This document shows positions 8,485 to 15,935 of a DNA stretch of 64,000 nucleotides, in pieces. Source of the stretch: Nitrospira sp. (lineage in GTDB: Bacteria > Nitrospirota > Nitrospiria > Nitrospirales > Nitrospiraceae). Under the pieces are notes generated by a model. The model saw only the letters and a program-made list of their open reading frames with translations. It had not been told where the DNA came from and did not search any database. Every line of letters begins with the position of its first letter. The first letter of the stretch is position 1. The stretch is taken from NCBI GenBank assembly GCA_024998625.1, contig JACOEL010000005.1, forward strand, positions 124,001 to 188,000, given 5' to 3'. The translations under genes were made by a program, and so were the position numbers.

Positions 8485-9174
8485 ATGCGTCTGCGGGTGG
8501 CCTCCTACAATATCCATCGCGCCATCGGCAGAGACGGGCAATATGAGCCCGGCCGCATCCTTCGTGTCGCGCAAGAACTCAACGCAGACATCATTGCTTT
8601 ACAGGAAGTTGATTTTCCAAGGCAGGACAATGCTCCGATTGCGCCGTGGCTGGCGAAGAGAACCGGTATGATTGCGGTCGCCGGGCCAGTGTGGTCACGG
8701 GAGGGCGTGGGGTATGGCAACGCGCTGCTGAGCCGGTATCCGGTGGACCGGGTGCGCAGATGGGATCTCTCGGTGGGTCGCCACGAACCGAGAGGCGCGC
8801 TGGATGTCGACCTCACGATCTGCGGCCGAACGGTTCATGTGCTCAATACCCATCTGGGGCTGTGGCCGCGCGAACGGCCGCAACAGGCGGATCGATTGTT
8901 GAAACTCCTGGCAGTCGACCGACACGATCTCACGATTTTGATGGGCGACCTGAATGAGTGGCACGTCTGGGGTAAGTCGTTACGGGGGTTGCGCCGGGTG
9001 TTCGGTACCCCGGCCGCTCCGGTCACCTTTCCCGCTCGATGGCCGGTATTGGCGCTGGATCGTATCTGGATTTCTCCTGCTAAGGCGCTGTTGACCATAG
9101 AGGCGCACGATACTCCCCGAAGCCGGCTGGCCTCAGATCATCTGCCGGTCAAGGCCGACATCCTCCTTCCCTAA
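8485..9174 (+). CDS. Endonuclease/exonuclease/phosphatase family protein
   Basis: 229 residues with the metal-dependent EEP fold: VASYNIHRAIG at the N-terminus, IIALQEVDFP (catalytic Glu), LNTHLGLWPRERPQQ, ILMGDLNEW (Asp/Asn) and the terminal SDHLPVKADI (Asp-His pair). Substrates range from DNA to phospholipid head groups. Placement behind a phospholipase D-like gene favours lipid or phosphodiester chemistry in the membrane, which is inference. The start at 8485 has AGGAG 8 bases upstream; a GTG at 8470 is possible but lacks a good site. The 3' end overlaps the convergent gene at 9133-9417 by 42 bp. Confidence 0.88.
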   Translation: MRLRVASYNIHRAIGRDGQYEPGRILRVAQELNADIIALQEVDFPRQDNAPIAPWLAKRTGMIAVAGPVWSREGVGYGNALLSRYPVDRVRRWDLSVGRHEPRGALDVDLTICGRTVHVLNTHLGLWPRERPQQADRLLKLLAVDRHDLTILMGDLNEWHVWGKSLRGLRRVFGTPAAPVTFPARWPVLALDRIWISPAKALLTIEAHDTPRSRLASDHLPVKADILLP

Positions 9175-9417
9175 GTCCTCACAAAGATCGGTTTGCGGGG
9201 CTCTTGGGATGGCCGCATGCGCACGGCTCAGTTTCGAAAATCGAACTGAACAGGATGGGCAATAGGTATGGGTCAACCGATAGTCCCCGCTCGTCAGATG
9301 ATGATGGTTGAGATACGCCTCCAACGTTCCCCATCCCGGGTCCATCCCATCACGTTCCGAATCGTTCCGCACGTTATTGCAGCAACAGCAAATGGGAATG
9401 AACCGTGGTGTTGTCAT
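9133..9417 (-). CDS. Small zinc-binding protein resembling the C-terminal Cys motif of signalling proteins
   Basis: 94 residues. Visible pattern: IPICCCCNNVRND, then GWGTLEAYLNHHH, then THTYCPSCSVRF. This follows the C-x2-C-x2-IR...W-x2-VE-x-Y...FTH-x-xCPxC arrangement often attached to the C-terminus of PAS kinases and response regulators, but here it stands alone. Four cysteines could bind one zinc. The tail after residue 65 is not conserved-looking and overlaps the convergent gene. GGAGGGTGATGCC precedes the ATG. A perfect half ACTAGG (minus-strand reading) lies about 85 bp upstream (site 4), mirrored by the copy in front of the divergent hemerythrin gene. Function unknown. Confidence 0.65.
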   Translation of the reverse strand: MTTPRFIPICCCCNNVRNDSERDGMDPGWGTLEAYLNHHHLTSGDYRLTHTYCPSCSVRFSKLSRAHAAIPRAPQTDLCEDLGKEDVGLDRQMI

Positions 9418-9488
9418 GGCATCACCCTCCAGAGTTGAGTGCGCAAAGCGGACATTTTGTCAGCATACATGACGCCCTGCGCCAGTCC

Positions 9489-9506
9489 ACTGGGAGGAGC
9501 CCTAGT
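9489..9506. promoter_or_regulatory. Putative operator of the ACTAGG-N6-CCTAGT family (site 4)
   Basis: Reads ACTGGG AGGAGC CCTAGT on the plus strand. It is centred 80 bp before the start at 9417 (minus). Paired with site 5, which serves the divergent gene at the same distance. Confidence 0.55.
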
Positions 9507-9538
9507 TCTCACACGAGGGAGTCTCGGAGTCAGTGATA

Positions 9539-9556
9539 ACTAGGGCTTCCACGAGC
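9539..9556. promoter_or_regulatory. Putative operator of the ACTAGG-N6-CCTAGT family (site 5)
   Basis: Reads ACTAGG GCTTCC ACGAGC and is centred about 81 bp before the hemerythrin start (9629). Together with site 4 it forms a larger inverted repeat, GCCCTAGTT (9499-9507) against AACTAGGGC (9538-9546). Confidence 0.5.
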
Positions 9557-9628
9557 TAACCCCTGATCGACCCGCGTGATAGGTTGCGCGTGGCAGTAAC
9601 GAATCACTTCATTCGAAAGGAGCTGACT

Positions 9629-10129
9629 ATGGCACGAGCGGCAGGATTCGTTTCGACGGTATTCGAAATGTTGAAGGAGGATCACGACAAGGTCAAAAGG
9701 CTGTTTGAAGATTTCGAATCGGCGGAGGGGCGGGAGCGGGGCGAGATTGTAAAAACGGCCATCCAGGAGCTGGAAATCCATGCGGATCTGGAAGAGCGTC
9801 TGATTTATCCGGCCATTAAAGAGAAGATGGATGATCCGGATATGATGAACGAGGCGGTGGAGGAACATCATCTGGTGCATGTCTTGATCGCCGAGCTGAA
9901 GCGGATCAAGTCCGGAGACGAAAAATTTCAGGCCAAGTTCCGCGTGCTCAGCGAAGTGGTCAAGCATCATATCGATGAGGAGGAAGGTGAGATGTTCCCG
10001 CAAGCCGAGCAATGCGATATCGATTGGGAGCCGCTGGAGGCGGTTGCCTTTAAACGCAGGGAAACGTTGATGGCCAGAGCATCCGGTCGAAAAACCGGCG
10101 CCCGCCCATCCAAGAAAACGACTCGCTAG
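9629..10129 (+). CDS. Hemerythrin HHE-domain protein
   Basis: 166 residues. The HHE pattern for a di-iron site is clear: KEDHDKVKRLFEDFE, IHADLEERLIYPAI, EEHHLVHVLIAEL and VKHHIDEEEGEMFPQ. Hemerythrin-like proteins bind O2 or NO, or handle iron and peroxide. The tail (about 140-166) is basic (SGRKTGARPSKK), which may bind nucleic acid or simply be disordered. AAAGGAG 7 bases before the ATG fixes the start at 9629. Catalase follows 42 bp downstream, consistent with an oxidative-stress unit. Site 5 lies upstream. Confidence 0.88.
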   Translation: MARAAGFVSTVFEMLKEDHDKVKRLFEDFESAEGRERGEIVKTAIQELEIHADLEERLIYPAIKEKMDDPDMMNEAVEEHHLVHVLIAELKRIKSGDEKFQAKFRVLSEVVKHHIDEEEGEMFPQAEQCDIDWEPLEAVAFKRRETLMARASGRKTGARPSKKTTR

Positions 10130-10171
10130 CCCGGTCATTTCGAATAGGGTCCTACCAGGGAGGAGTGTGTC

Positions 10172-12367
10172 ATGCCAAAAGATCGTTCCAAGCGGGAGAA
10201 TGAGAAAACCGCTGCCCTTGACGGCGCGCGGGAGAAGTCCGCAGATCAGTTCCTGACCACCAATCAGGGCCTGCGGGTCAACAATGATCAGAACAGCCTC
10301 AAAGCCGGTGCGCGTGGTCCGACACTGCTGGAAGATTTTATCCTACGGGAGAAAATCACGCATTTCGACCATGAGCGCATTCCCGAAAGGGTGGTACATG
10401 CCAGGGGCGCGGCCGCGCACGGCTATTTCCAAGTGTATAAATCGCTCGCATCGCTGACGAGGGCGAAGTTTCTACAAGACCCGGAGGTCAAGACACCGGT
10501 CTTCGTGCGTTTTTCCACCGTTGCCGGGTCGCGAGGATCCAGTGATCTGGCGCGTGACGCGCGAGGCTTCGCCGTGAAGTTTTACACGGAGGAAGGGAAT
10601 TACGACCTGGTTGGCAACAACATCCCGGTCTTCTTCATCCAGGATGCGGTGAAATTCCCGGATTTGGTCCATGCCGTGAAACCGGAGCCTCATCATGAGA
10701 TGCCGCAGGCGGCCTCGGCGCATGACACGTTTTGGGACTTTATCTCCCTCATGCCGGAATCCATGCACATGATCATGTGGGTCATGTCGGATCGGGCCAT
10801 CCCCCGGAGTTTTCGAATGATGGAAGGCTTTGGGGTGCATACCTTTCGCTTTGTGAATGCCAAAGGCGTCGGACGGTTCGTGAAATTTCACTGGAAGCCG
10901 CTTCTGGGTGTGCATTCACTATTGTGGGATGAGGCACAGAAAATTTCCGGGTTGGATCCCGATTTTCACCGGCGTGATTTATGGGAAGCCATCGAAGCTG
11001 GGCAATATCCGGAATGGGAACTGGGGGTACAGATCGTGGAGGAGAAGGACGAACAGAAATTTGAATTCGATCTCCTGGATCCGACCAAGCTCATTCCCGA
11101 GGAACTGGTGCCGGTGGTCCGAATCGGCAAGATGACGCTCGATCGTAATCCGGACAATTTTTTTGCCGAAACCGAGCAGGTAGCGTTTCATCCCGGGCAC
11201 CTCGTGCCCGGGATCGATTTTACGAACGATCCGCTGTTACAGGGCCGACTGTTCTCATATACCGACACCCAACTCATTCGATTGGGCGGACCGAACTTCC
11301 ATGAGATTCCCATCAATCGACCGTTGGCGCCTTTGCATAACAATCAACGCGACGGTCATATGCGACAGACGATCCATTCCGGGCCGGTGAGTTACCAACC
11401 GAACACTTTGGGGGGAGGCTGTCCCATGCAGGCCAAGGCGGGGATGGGCGGGTTCCTGAGTTATGCCGAACGGCTGCCTGCCGGCAAGGTGCGTGAGCGG
11501 AGTAGGAGTTTCTTCGACCATTTCAGTCAGGCTGCGCTGTTGTGGCGAAGTCAGTCTGTACCGGAGCAAGAGCATCTCGTGCAGGCGTTGCAGTTTGAAC
11601 TAGGCAAGGTCGAGAGCCTTCCGATTCGGGAACGAATGGTTGGCATGCTGTCCCAGATCGATAAAGGCTTGGCTGGACGGGTCGCGAAGGGCTTGGGCGT
11701 GCCGGTGAAGAAGATCGAGGGTCTGCTCAATTTGAGTGTTCCCGCCGATGGAGATCCGAAGGAGTTTCAACCCAAGCGCGCGACAACTTCGCTGGACAAG
11801 TCTGCGGCGCTGAGTATGGTGTTGGCTCCTAAGGAAGGTATTCAATCCAGAAAGGTGGCGATTCTGGTTGATGATGGAGTAGATGTCGAGTCGGTCAAAG
11901 GAATGCAGATGGCCCTTGCAGCCGCCGGAGGGCAGGGCAAGATAGTGGCGACCCGTTCGGGAAGCCTCACATCTTCGAACGGAAGTGAGCTGAAGATCGA
12001 TTTCAGCCTGTTGACGACGGGATCGGTGTTATTCGATGCGGTCTATATTCCAGGCGGTCAACGGAGCGCCAGCGCATTGTTGCGAACCGCCAAAGCAAGA
12101 ACGTTCGTTCAGGACGCCTACATCCATTGCAAAACGATTGCGGCGACGGGGGAAGGGGTTGCCTTTTTTGAAGCGTCGGTCGGGGCGGACTATCCGGAGG
12201 CGGAATCTGGAGGCAAAACCAGCCAGACACCGAAAGACTGGTCGCAGGATTCAGGAATTGTTCTGGCGCCGGACTCTTCGCCGAGGCAGATCGCAGCCCG
12301 CTTCATTAAGGGGATCGAGATGCATCGCCATTGGGCGAGGGAGATTCCACTGGCCAGTCCTTCCTGA
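10172..12367 (+). CDS. katE: Large-subunit catalase (HPII/KatE type)
   Basis: 731 residues. Converts hydrogen peroxide to water and oxygen with heme. Catalase core about residues 30-540: [14 protein letters not shown] with the distal His, [13 protein letters not shown], the Asn region [12 protein letters not shown], and the heme-ligand Tyr in RLFSYTDTQ. The C-terminal 170 residues form the flavodoxin/DJ-1-like domain unique to large catalases ([24 protein letters not shown]). The N-terminal extension (about 75 residues, [18 protein letters not shown]) is also typical of HPII. GGGAGGAG precedes the ATG. It is probably co-expressed with the hemerythrin gene. The length and key residues look complete. 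Confidence 0.95.
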   Translation: MPKDRSKRENEKTAALDGAREKSADQFLTTNQGLRVNNDQNSLKAGARGPTLLEDFILREKITHFDHERIPERVVHARGAAAHGYFQVYKSLASLTRAKFLQDPEVKTPVFVRFSTVAGSRGSSDLARDARGFAVKFYTEEGNYDLVGNNIPVFFIQDAVKFPDLVHAVKPEPHHEMPQAASAHDTFWDFISLMPESMHMIMWVMSDRAIPRSFRMMEGFGVHTFRFVNAKGVGRFVKFHWKPLLGVHSLLWDEAQKISGLDPDFHRRDLWEAIEAGQYPEWELGVQIVEEKDEQKFEFDLLDPTKLIPEELVPVVRIGKMTLDRNPDNFFAETEQVAFHPGHLVPGIDFTNDPLLQGRLFSYTDTQLIRLGGPNFHEIPINRPLAPLHNNQRDGHMRQTIHSGPVSYQPNTLGGGCPMQAKAGMGGFLSYAERLPAGKVRERSRSFFDHFSQAALLWRSQSVPEQEHLVQALQFELGKVESLPIRERMVGMLSQIDKGLAGRVAKGLGVPVKKIEGLLNLSVPADGDPKEFQPKRATTSLDKSAALSMVLAPKEGIQSRKVAILVDDGVDVESVKGMQMALAAAGGQGKIVATRSGSLTSSNGSELKIDFSLLTTGSVLFDAVYIPGGQRSASALLRTAKARTFVQDAYIHCKTIAATGEGVAFFEASVGADYPEAESGGKTSQTPKDWSQDSGIVLAPDSSPRQIAARFIKGIEMHRHWAREIPLASPS

Positions 12368-12406
12368 GGCGAATCTTGCACGGCTTTGAGCCGGTTGCGC
12401 CGGGTG

Positions 12407-12446
12407 AAGCCGCCATCCACACCATTGGTGCTAGGGATGGCGGCTT
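12407..12446 (+). terminator. Strong hairpin behind katE
   Basis: AAGCCGCCATCC (12407-12418) pairs fully with GGATGGCGGCTT (12435-12446) across a 16-base loop. It lies between the convergent ends of katE and the lipoprotein gene and may terminate both. There is no long T run. Confidence 0.7.
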
Positions 12447-12462
12447 GCTGTTCGTACCACCC

Positions 12463-12900
12463 CTATTGAACGGTGATCGAGCCATGGGTGTTGGCCATGG
12501 AAGTTTGTGCGTCGTCAGTCGGTCGTACCGTATATTTCACAGTGCCGATCCGGCTGAAACAGAGTCCCGCAGTCTCATTGCTCGACAAGGTCGTTGAGTT
12601 GTCCACTCCCATTCCCATCGCCCTGGAAAATCCGTTCCGACAGGAGACGTTGTATTCCAGCGGTTCATCGACCGTGACGGTGACGGAATCTTGTCGCTGA
12701 TTGATCCATCGAACCTCGTCGCCGGCTCTGACCGTTAGGGCATCGGGGACGATCATCTCCTTGATGACGATGTTCTTGACCATACCGGTCTTCGTGCCTG
12801 CCTCCATTTCTGAGCGGGTTTTCGACGCGGTCGGTGAATTGGAGCAGGCCGTCAATGAAATAAGCGCCAACGCGAGCAGCGAATGCAGTGAGGTCTTCAT
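12463..12900 (-). CDS. Lipoprotein with a small cupredoxin-like beta domain
   Basis: 145 residues. The start at 12900 is chosen for AAGGAGG 6 bases before the ATG and for the lipoprotein signal that follows (hydrophobic run ending in LISLTAC, Cys 19). The mature part has IVIKEMIVPDALTVRAGDEV, RWINQRQDSVTVTV and GTVKYTVRPTD, with HGSITVQ at the end. Together these look like the beta sandwich of plastocyanin-like or cupredoxin-type domains, including the GDEVRWxN turn. A full type-1 copper set (His, Cys, His, Met) is not evident, so metal binding is doubtful. Convergent with katE. Confidence 0.75.
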   Translation of the reverse strand: MKTSLHSLLALALISLTACSNSPTASKTRSEMEAGTKTGMVKNIVIKEMIVPDALTVRAGDEVRWINQRQDSVTVTVDEPLEYNVSCRNGFSRAMGMGVDNSTTLSSNETAGLCFSRIGTVKYTVRPTDDAQTSMANTHGSITVQ

Positions 12901-13137
12901 CGATTGCCTCCTTGGTAAGGTGAACGTGGTGTTGCAGGAATACAGTCCTTGCAGGATGTTGCAGGTCATCGCATTCGATAACTTCACAGTACCGAGGCCT
13001 GGTGCGGGACCATACTCGGGAGACCCCCGGTATGCGTGCGGGGCCTGACTGGTTATGGATTGAAAAGGACGAATGTAAGCGAGAGCGGCGTCTGCGGCGC
13101 CTTCAGAGATCCAGCTGACGATGAAAACGAACTGTCG

Positions 13138-13953
13138 ATGGTTGTCTTGATGAGCGGTTGCGCGCGCATTTTTGGGTATCGGCATGCCGATTGGATGATC
13201 AGCTGGCAATAGGACCACTACTTGGATCTCACGGCGGGCCAGCGCCGGGATGTCACGGCCCGATTGAAACCGCTCCTCGCCCGGCACCGGATCGAGGCGA
13301 TCCCACAGTACGAACAATTTTTGAAAGCGTTGCAGCAACGGGTGAGTCGAGGGCTGACCCGGGAAGACCTGGAGTGGATGTACACGTCCTACGACCGGTT
13401 TCGAGCGGATTTGTTCGAATGGGCTGTACCGGACGGCCGCCCATTATTAAGAACCGTCAGCGAGCAGCAGAGTCGCAATCTGGAGGAAGTGTTTCGTAAA
13501 GAGGACAACAAGTCCCTGCGCACGCTACAGGGATCGGTTTCAAAACGACTCGACGAGCGCACAAGGAAAATGCTGGCCATGGCGGAGGATTGGGTAGGCC
13601 CTTTGAGCACGGCGCAGGCGGCGCGAATCAGCCCCTTCACCAGAGCCCTTCCCGACAACACTCAACCGGGGTTGTGGCACTATCGGAGGGCAACGCCAGC
13701 AGGAACTCTTGACGCTGCTTCGACATCCTGTATCGTTCGATGCCATGAGCCGGGAATTACGAGTGATGTTCGTCCAGCCGGATATCAGACCGCGCCGGCC
13801 AGCTACCGTGAGATGGTCGGGGAGTTACGGGCATCCCTCACCCTTCTTCTCTTGGAAGCCGACCGACTCCTGACCTTACAACAGCGGCAGAAGGCGATCA
13901 CGTGCATCCAACGTCTCATCGACGACCTGCACGTCCTATCCCTCGGTTCGTGA
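13138..13953 (+). pseudogene. DUF6279-type lipoprotein gene with a nonsense codon and two frameshifts
   Basis: The beginning reads VVLMSGCARIFGYRHADW (a lipobox-like LMSGC and the conserved HADW), then MISWQ and a TAG at 13210-13212, then in the same frame DHYLDLTAGQRRDVTARLKP. The body matches the DUF6279 pattern (YDRFRADLFEW, RALPDNTQ). Around 13688-13690 an extra G shifts the frame. The alternate frame then gives RQRQQELLTLLRHPVSFD and MSRELRVMFVQPDIRP before returning near 13790 to PASYREMVGELRASL. The longest open part without the stop begins at 13222. Function of the family is unknown; members are exported. Three lesions make an active product unlikely. Confidence 0.75.
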
Positions 13954-14034
13954 TCAGAACCCGACGACACCAAACAACCACAGCACAAGAATCAAACTCA
14001 CCGGCACTCCCAGAAGCCATAGAAGGATCGGCAT
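13954..14034 (-). CDS. 26-residue hydrophobic membrane peptide
   Basis: The minus strand from 14034 encodes MPILLWLLGVPVSLILVL and then WLFGVVGF before TGA at 13954-13956. One membrane-spanning helix makes up nearly all of it. GGAGAAG lies 6 bases before the ATG. Site 6 of the recurring inverted repeat lies about 108 bp upstream. It resembles tiny one-helix proteins that are common near stress genes in other bacteria. It is too short for a confident family call, but the start signals and composition support a real gene. Confidence 0.6.
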   Translation of the reverse strand: MPILLWLLGVPVSLILVLWLFGVVGF

Positions 14035-14133
14035 GATGTCTTCTCCATTTACAATAGCGCTGGCCGCAGAACTTCTCCGAAGATCAATCTCTGCGCCTGC
14101 TTTTTACGATGCCGCAAGGAGGGGAACGGCGCC

Positions 14134-14151
14134 ACTAGGCGATTCCCTGGC
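14134..14151. promoter_or_regulatory. Putative operator of the ACTAGG-N6-CCTAGT family (site 6)
   Basis: Reads ACTAGG CGATTC CCTGGC. The left arm is perfect and the right arm matches at four of six. It lies upstream of the 26-residue peptide gene and just beyond the 3' end of the HAD-ATPase gene. Confidence 0.35.
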
Positions 14152-14168
14152 GGCAGGCGATAAAACGT

Positions 14169-15902
14169 TCAGGCGGTATGTGCTTCTCCGCCTGCAGGGA
14201 CTGTGTATCGATCTTCGATGGCGCGACGGATCAGTTGCCGGCTCTCTTCCGGGGACAGATGCGCCTGCTGCTCCACTTCTTGTACGCGCCGCTCGAGCGC
14301 CTCATCCTTGATAACCTGCTTGATCCAGGTGGAGTAATCGTGAGAGTGGAGGTGGTGCGTCCATGTCGCCTGGTCGACGCCTTCGCCGAGCTGTATAAAG
14401 AGCAGTAAATTATGAGCCCGAAGATTGAGTTGTCCGGACGGCCCTCGAAAGTAAAAGCTTTGCTCCGGAGGCAATTCGCCCTCCGCATATTTCCTCCGAT
14501 GCCGGCGGCGTTCGATCGTGTTCGGTGCGATCTCAAGCAGGAAAGGTGTCTCCCCGGAGGAGCGATTCCATATAATTGCTCGACCCGGTTGAAGCTGGGC
14601 GGCAGTTGCGGCCGGAGCCGACTGTTGGACCGCAGCACAATATTGTCTCAACGTCTCGGCCGGCGATTTGCCCAGGGCGAACACAATGTCCACGCTCTTG
14701 AGGATCGATTGTTCGATGTGGTCGGCATGAACGGTGACGTAAATGATGCCGGCTAAATTCTTCATCAGTCCCGGTGTCATGGGGTTTCCATCGACGGGTA
14801 ACAAATGGTGCGTTTCATCTACCAGCATCCAATGGGGGCGGCCAGTTTTCGACCGAAGTTCCTGAAGCTTGGGCAACAGGGTGAGAAAAAATGAGGGTCG
14901 GTCCTGTAGCGGAAGTCCCACAAGGTTTACGACCACATGGTTATTCGGATTGGCCAACGCCGTGAGAATTTCGGCGAGACCGGGACCATCCTGCGCAGTT
15001 CCGAGGACAATCGCCTGTGGAAAATTCTCGTAGTCTCCCTCCGGATCGATGACACACAGTTGATAACCTCGTTCGCCAAGTCGCTCGAGTAGCCCCGTCG
15101 CCAGCGTAGACTTTCCGCTGCCGGACGTGCCGGCAAGCAAGAGGTTCTGTCGCGCCGGATGAAAGGTGATGTCTCCCCCGTTCTCCCCTGTGCCGAGCGC
15201 AATCCGATGCCGCGCCACCGATCGCTCCGCTATCGCCAGGTCATTTTCGACCAGCTCGTTGATCAACTCGATGACGCCGCGTCCATGATCGCCGAGGGTG
15301 GTACGATCCGCCGTTTCTTTCAACATCGGAACGGCATTCTCAACCGCCACGGCATATTCGGAACACCTCAGCATGGCATGGTCGTTTTCTCCGTCTCCGA
15401 TCGCGGCAGTGTTATGAGGGGACAATTCCAACTGCTTGAGCGCTGTGGCCAGCCCGGTGGCCTTATTGATGCCATGGGACAGCACCATCACCGCGCCCTT
15501 GTTGAAGATAATGCGCAGGTCGAGACCGAGATCACGGATGATGTCCAGGATAACCGTCTCATACGGAACCCGGGTCGCAACGATGGAATTCCCGATGGTG
15601 AGGTGGTCAACCTTGCGGCGTTGTACCTCCTCCAGGAATGCCGGTGGAGGAGGAGGGGCAAGAAGAGTGATTTCTTTAGTGGCCGGCCGGTAGAGGACTG
15701 CGCCATTTTCTGCCACGACACGTTCGCAAAGAGATATCTGGGGAAAAATCTCCAAGATCTCCGGCAAGACCCGGCCGGTGACTAAAATGAGTTTTCGACC
15801 CGAGGCCACAAGGCGTTCGAGGGCCCGGAGCGTCTCCTGATCGACCGTCCCTGCGACCGCCAATGTCCCATCATAGTCGGCGGCCAACGCTAAGTAACGC
15901 AT
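14169..15902 (-). CDS. Fusion of a HAD-IIB phosphatase with a DUF87/FtsK-HerA-like ATPase
   Basis: 577 residues. Residues 1-230 form a Cof/SPP-type HAD phosphatase: ALAADYDGTLA (nucleophile motif, here DYDGT), ILVTGR, a conserved Lys region (HGINKATGL) and AIGDGENDHAML. Residues 235-480 hold a P-loop ATPase: LAGTSGSGKSTLATGL (Walker A), LCVIDPEGDY, WMLVDETHHLLP (Walker B) and IIYVTVHADHIEQSIL. The last 100 residues are helical and charged. Family members pair a sugar-phosphatase-like module with a HerA-type ATPase; the substrate is not known. Complete and in one frame. It is read towards the 26-residue peptide and follows the Rieske flavoprotein gene after 33 bp. Confidence 0.85.
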   Translation of the reverse strand: MRYLALAADYDGTLAVAGTVDQETLRALERLVASGRKLILVTGRVLPEILEIFPQISLCERVVAENGAVLYRPATKEITLLAPPPPPAFLEEVQRRKVDHLTIGNSIVATRVPYETVILDIIRDLGLDLRIIFNKGAVMVLSHGINKATGLATALKQLELSPHNTAAIGDGENDHAMLRCSEYAVAVENAVPMLKETADRTTLGDHGRGVIELINELVENDLAIAERSVARHRIALGTGENGGDITFHPARQNLLLAGTSGSGKSTLATGLLERLGERGYQLCVIDPEGDYENFPQAIVLGTAQDGPGLAEILTALANPNNHVVVNLVGLPLQDRPSFFLTLLPKLQELRSKTGRPHWMLVDETHHLLPVDGNPMTPGLMKNLAGIIYVTVHADHIEQSILKSVDIVFALGKSPAETLRQYCAAVQQSAPAATAAQLQPGRAIIWNRSSGETPFLLEIAPNTIERRRHRRKYAEGELPPEQSFYFRGPSGQLNLRAHNLLLFIQLGEGVDQATWTHHLHSHDYSTWIKQVIKDEALERRVQEVEQQAHLSPEESRQLIRRAIEDRYTVPAGGEAHTA

Positions 15903-15935
15903 TCGGATTCTTCTCTTTCGTCACGAGAAACTGGC

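Noticed and set aside
10143-10160. AATAGG GTCCTA CCAGGG before katE as a further operator site
   Set aside because: Only partly fits the consensus and lies about 20 bp from the start codon, far nearer than the other sites. The shared TAGGGTCCTACC with 35783-35800 is noted there.
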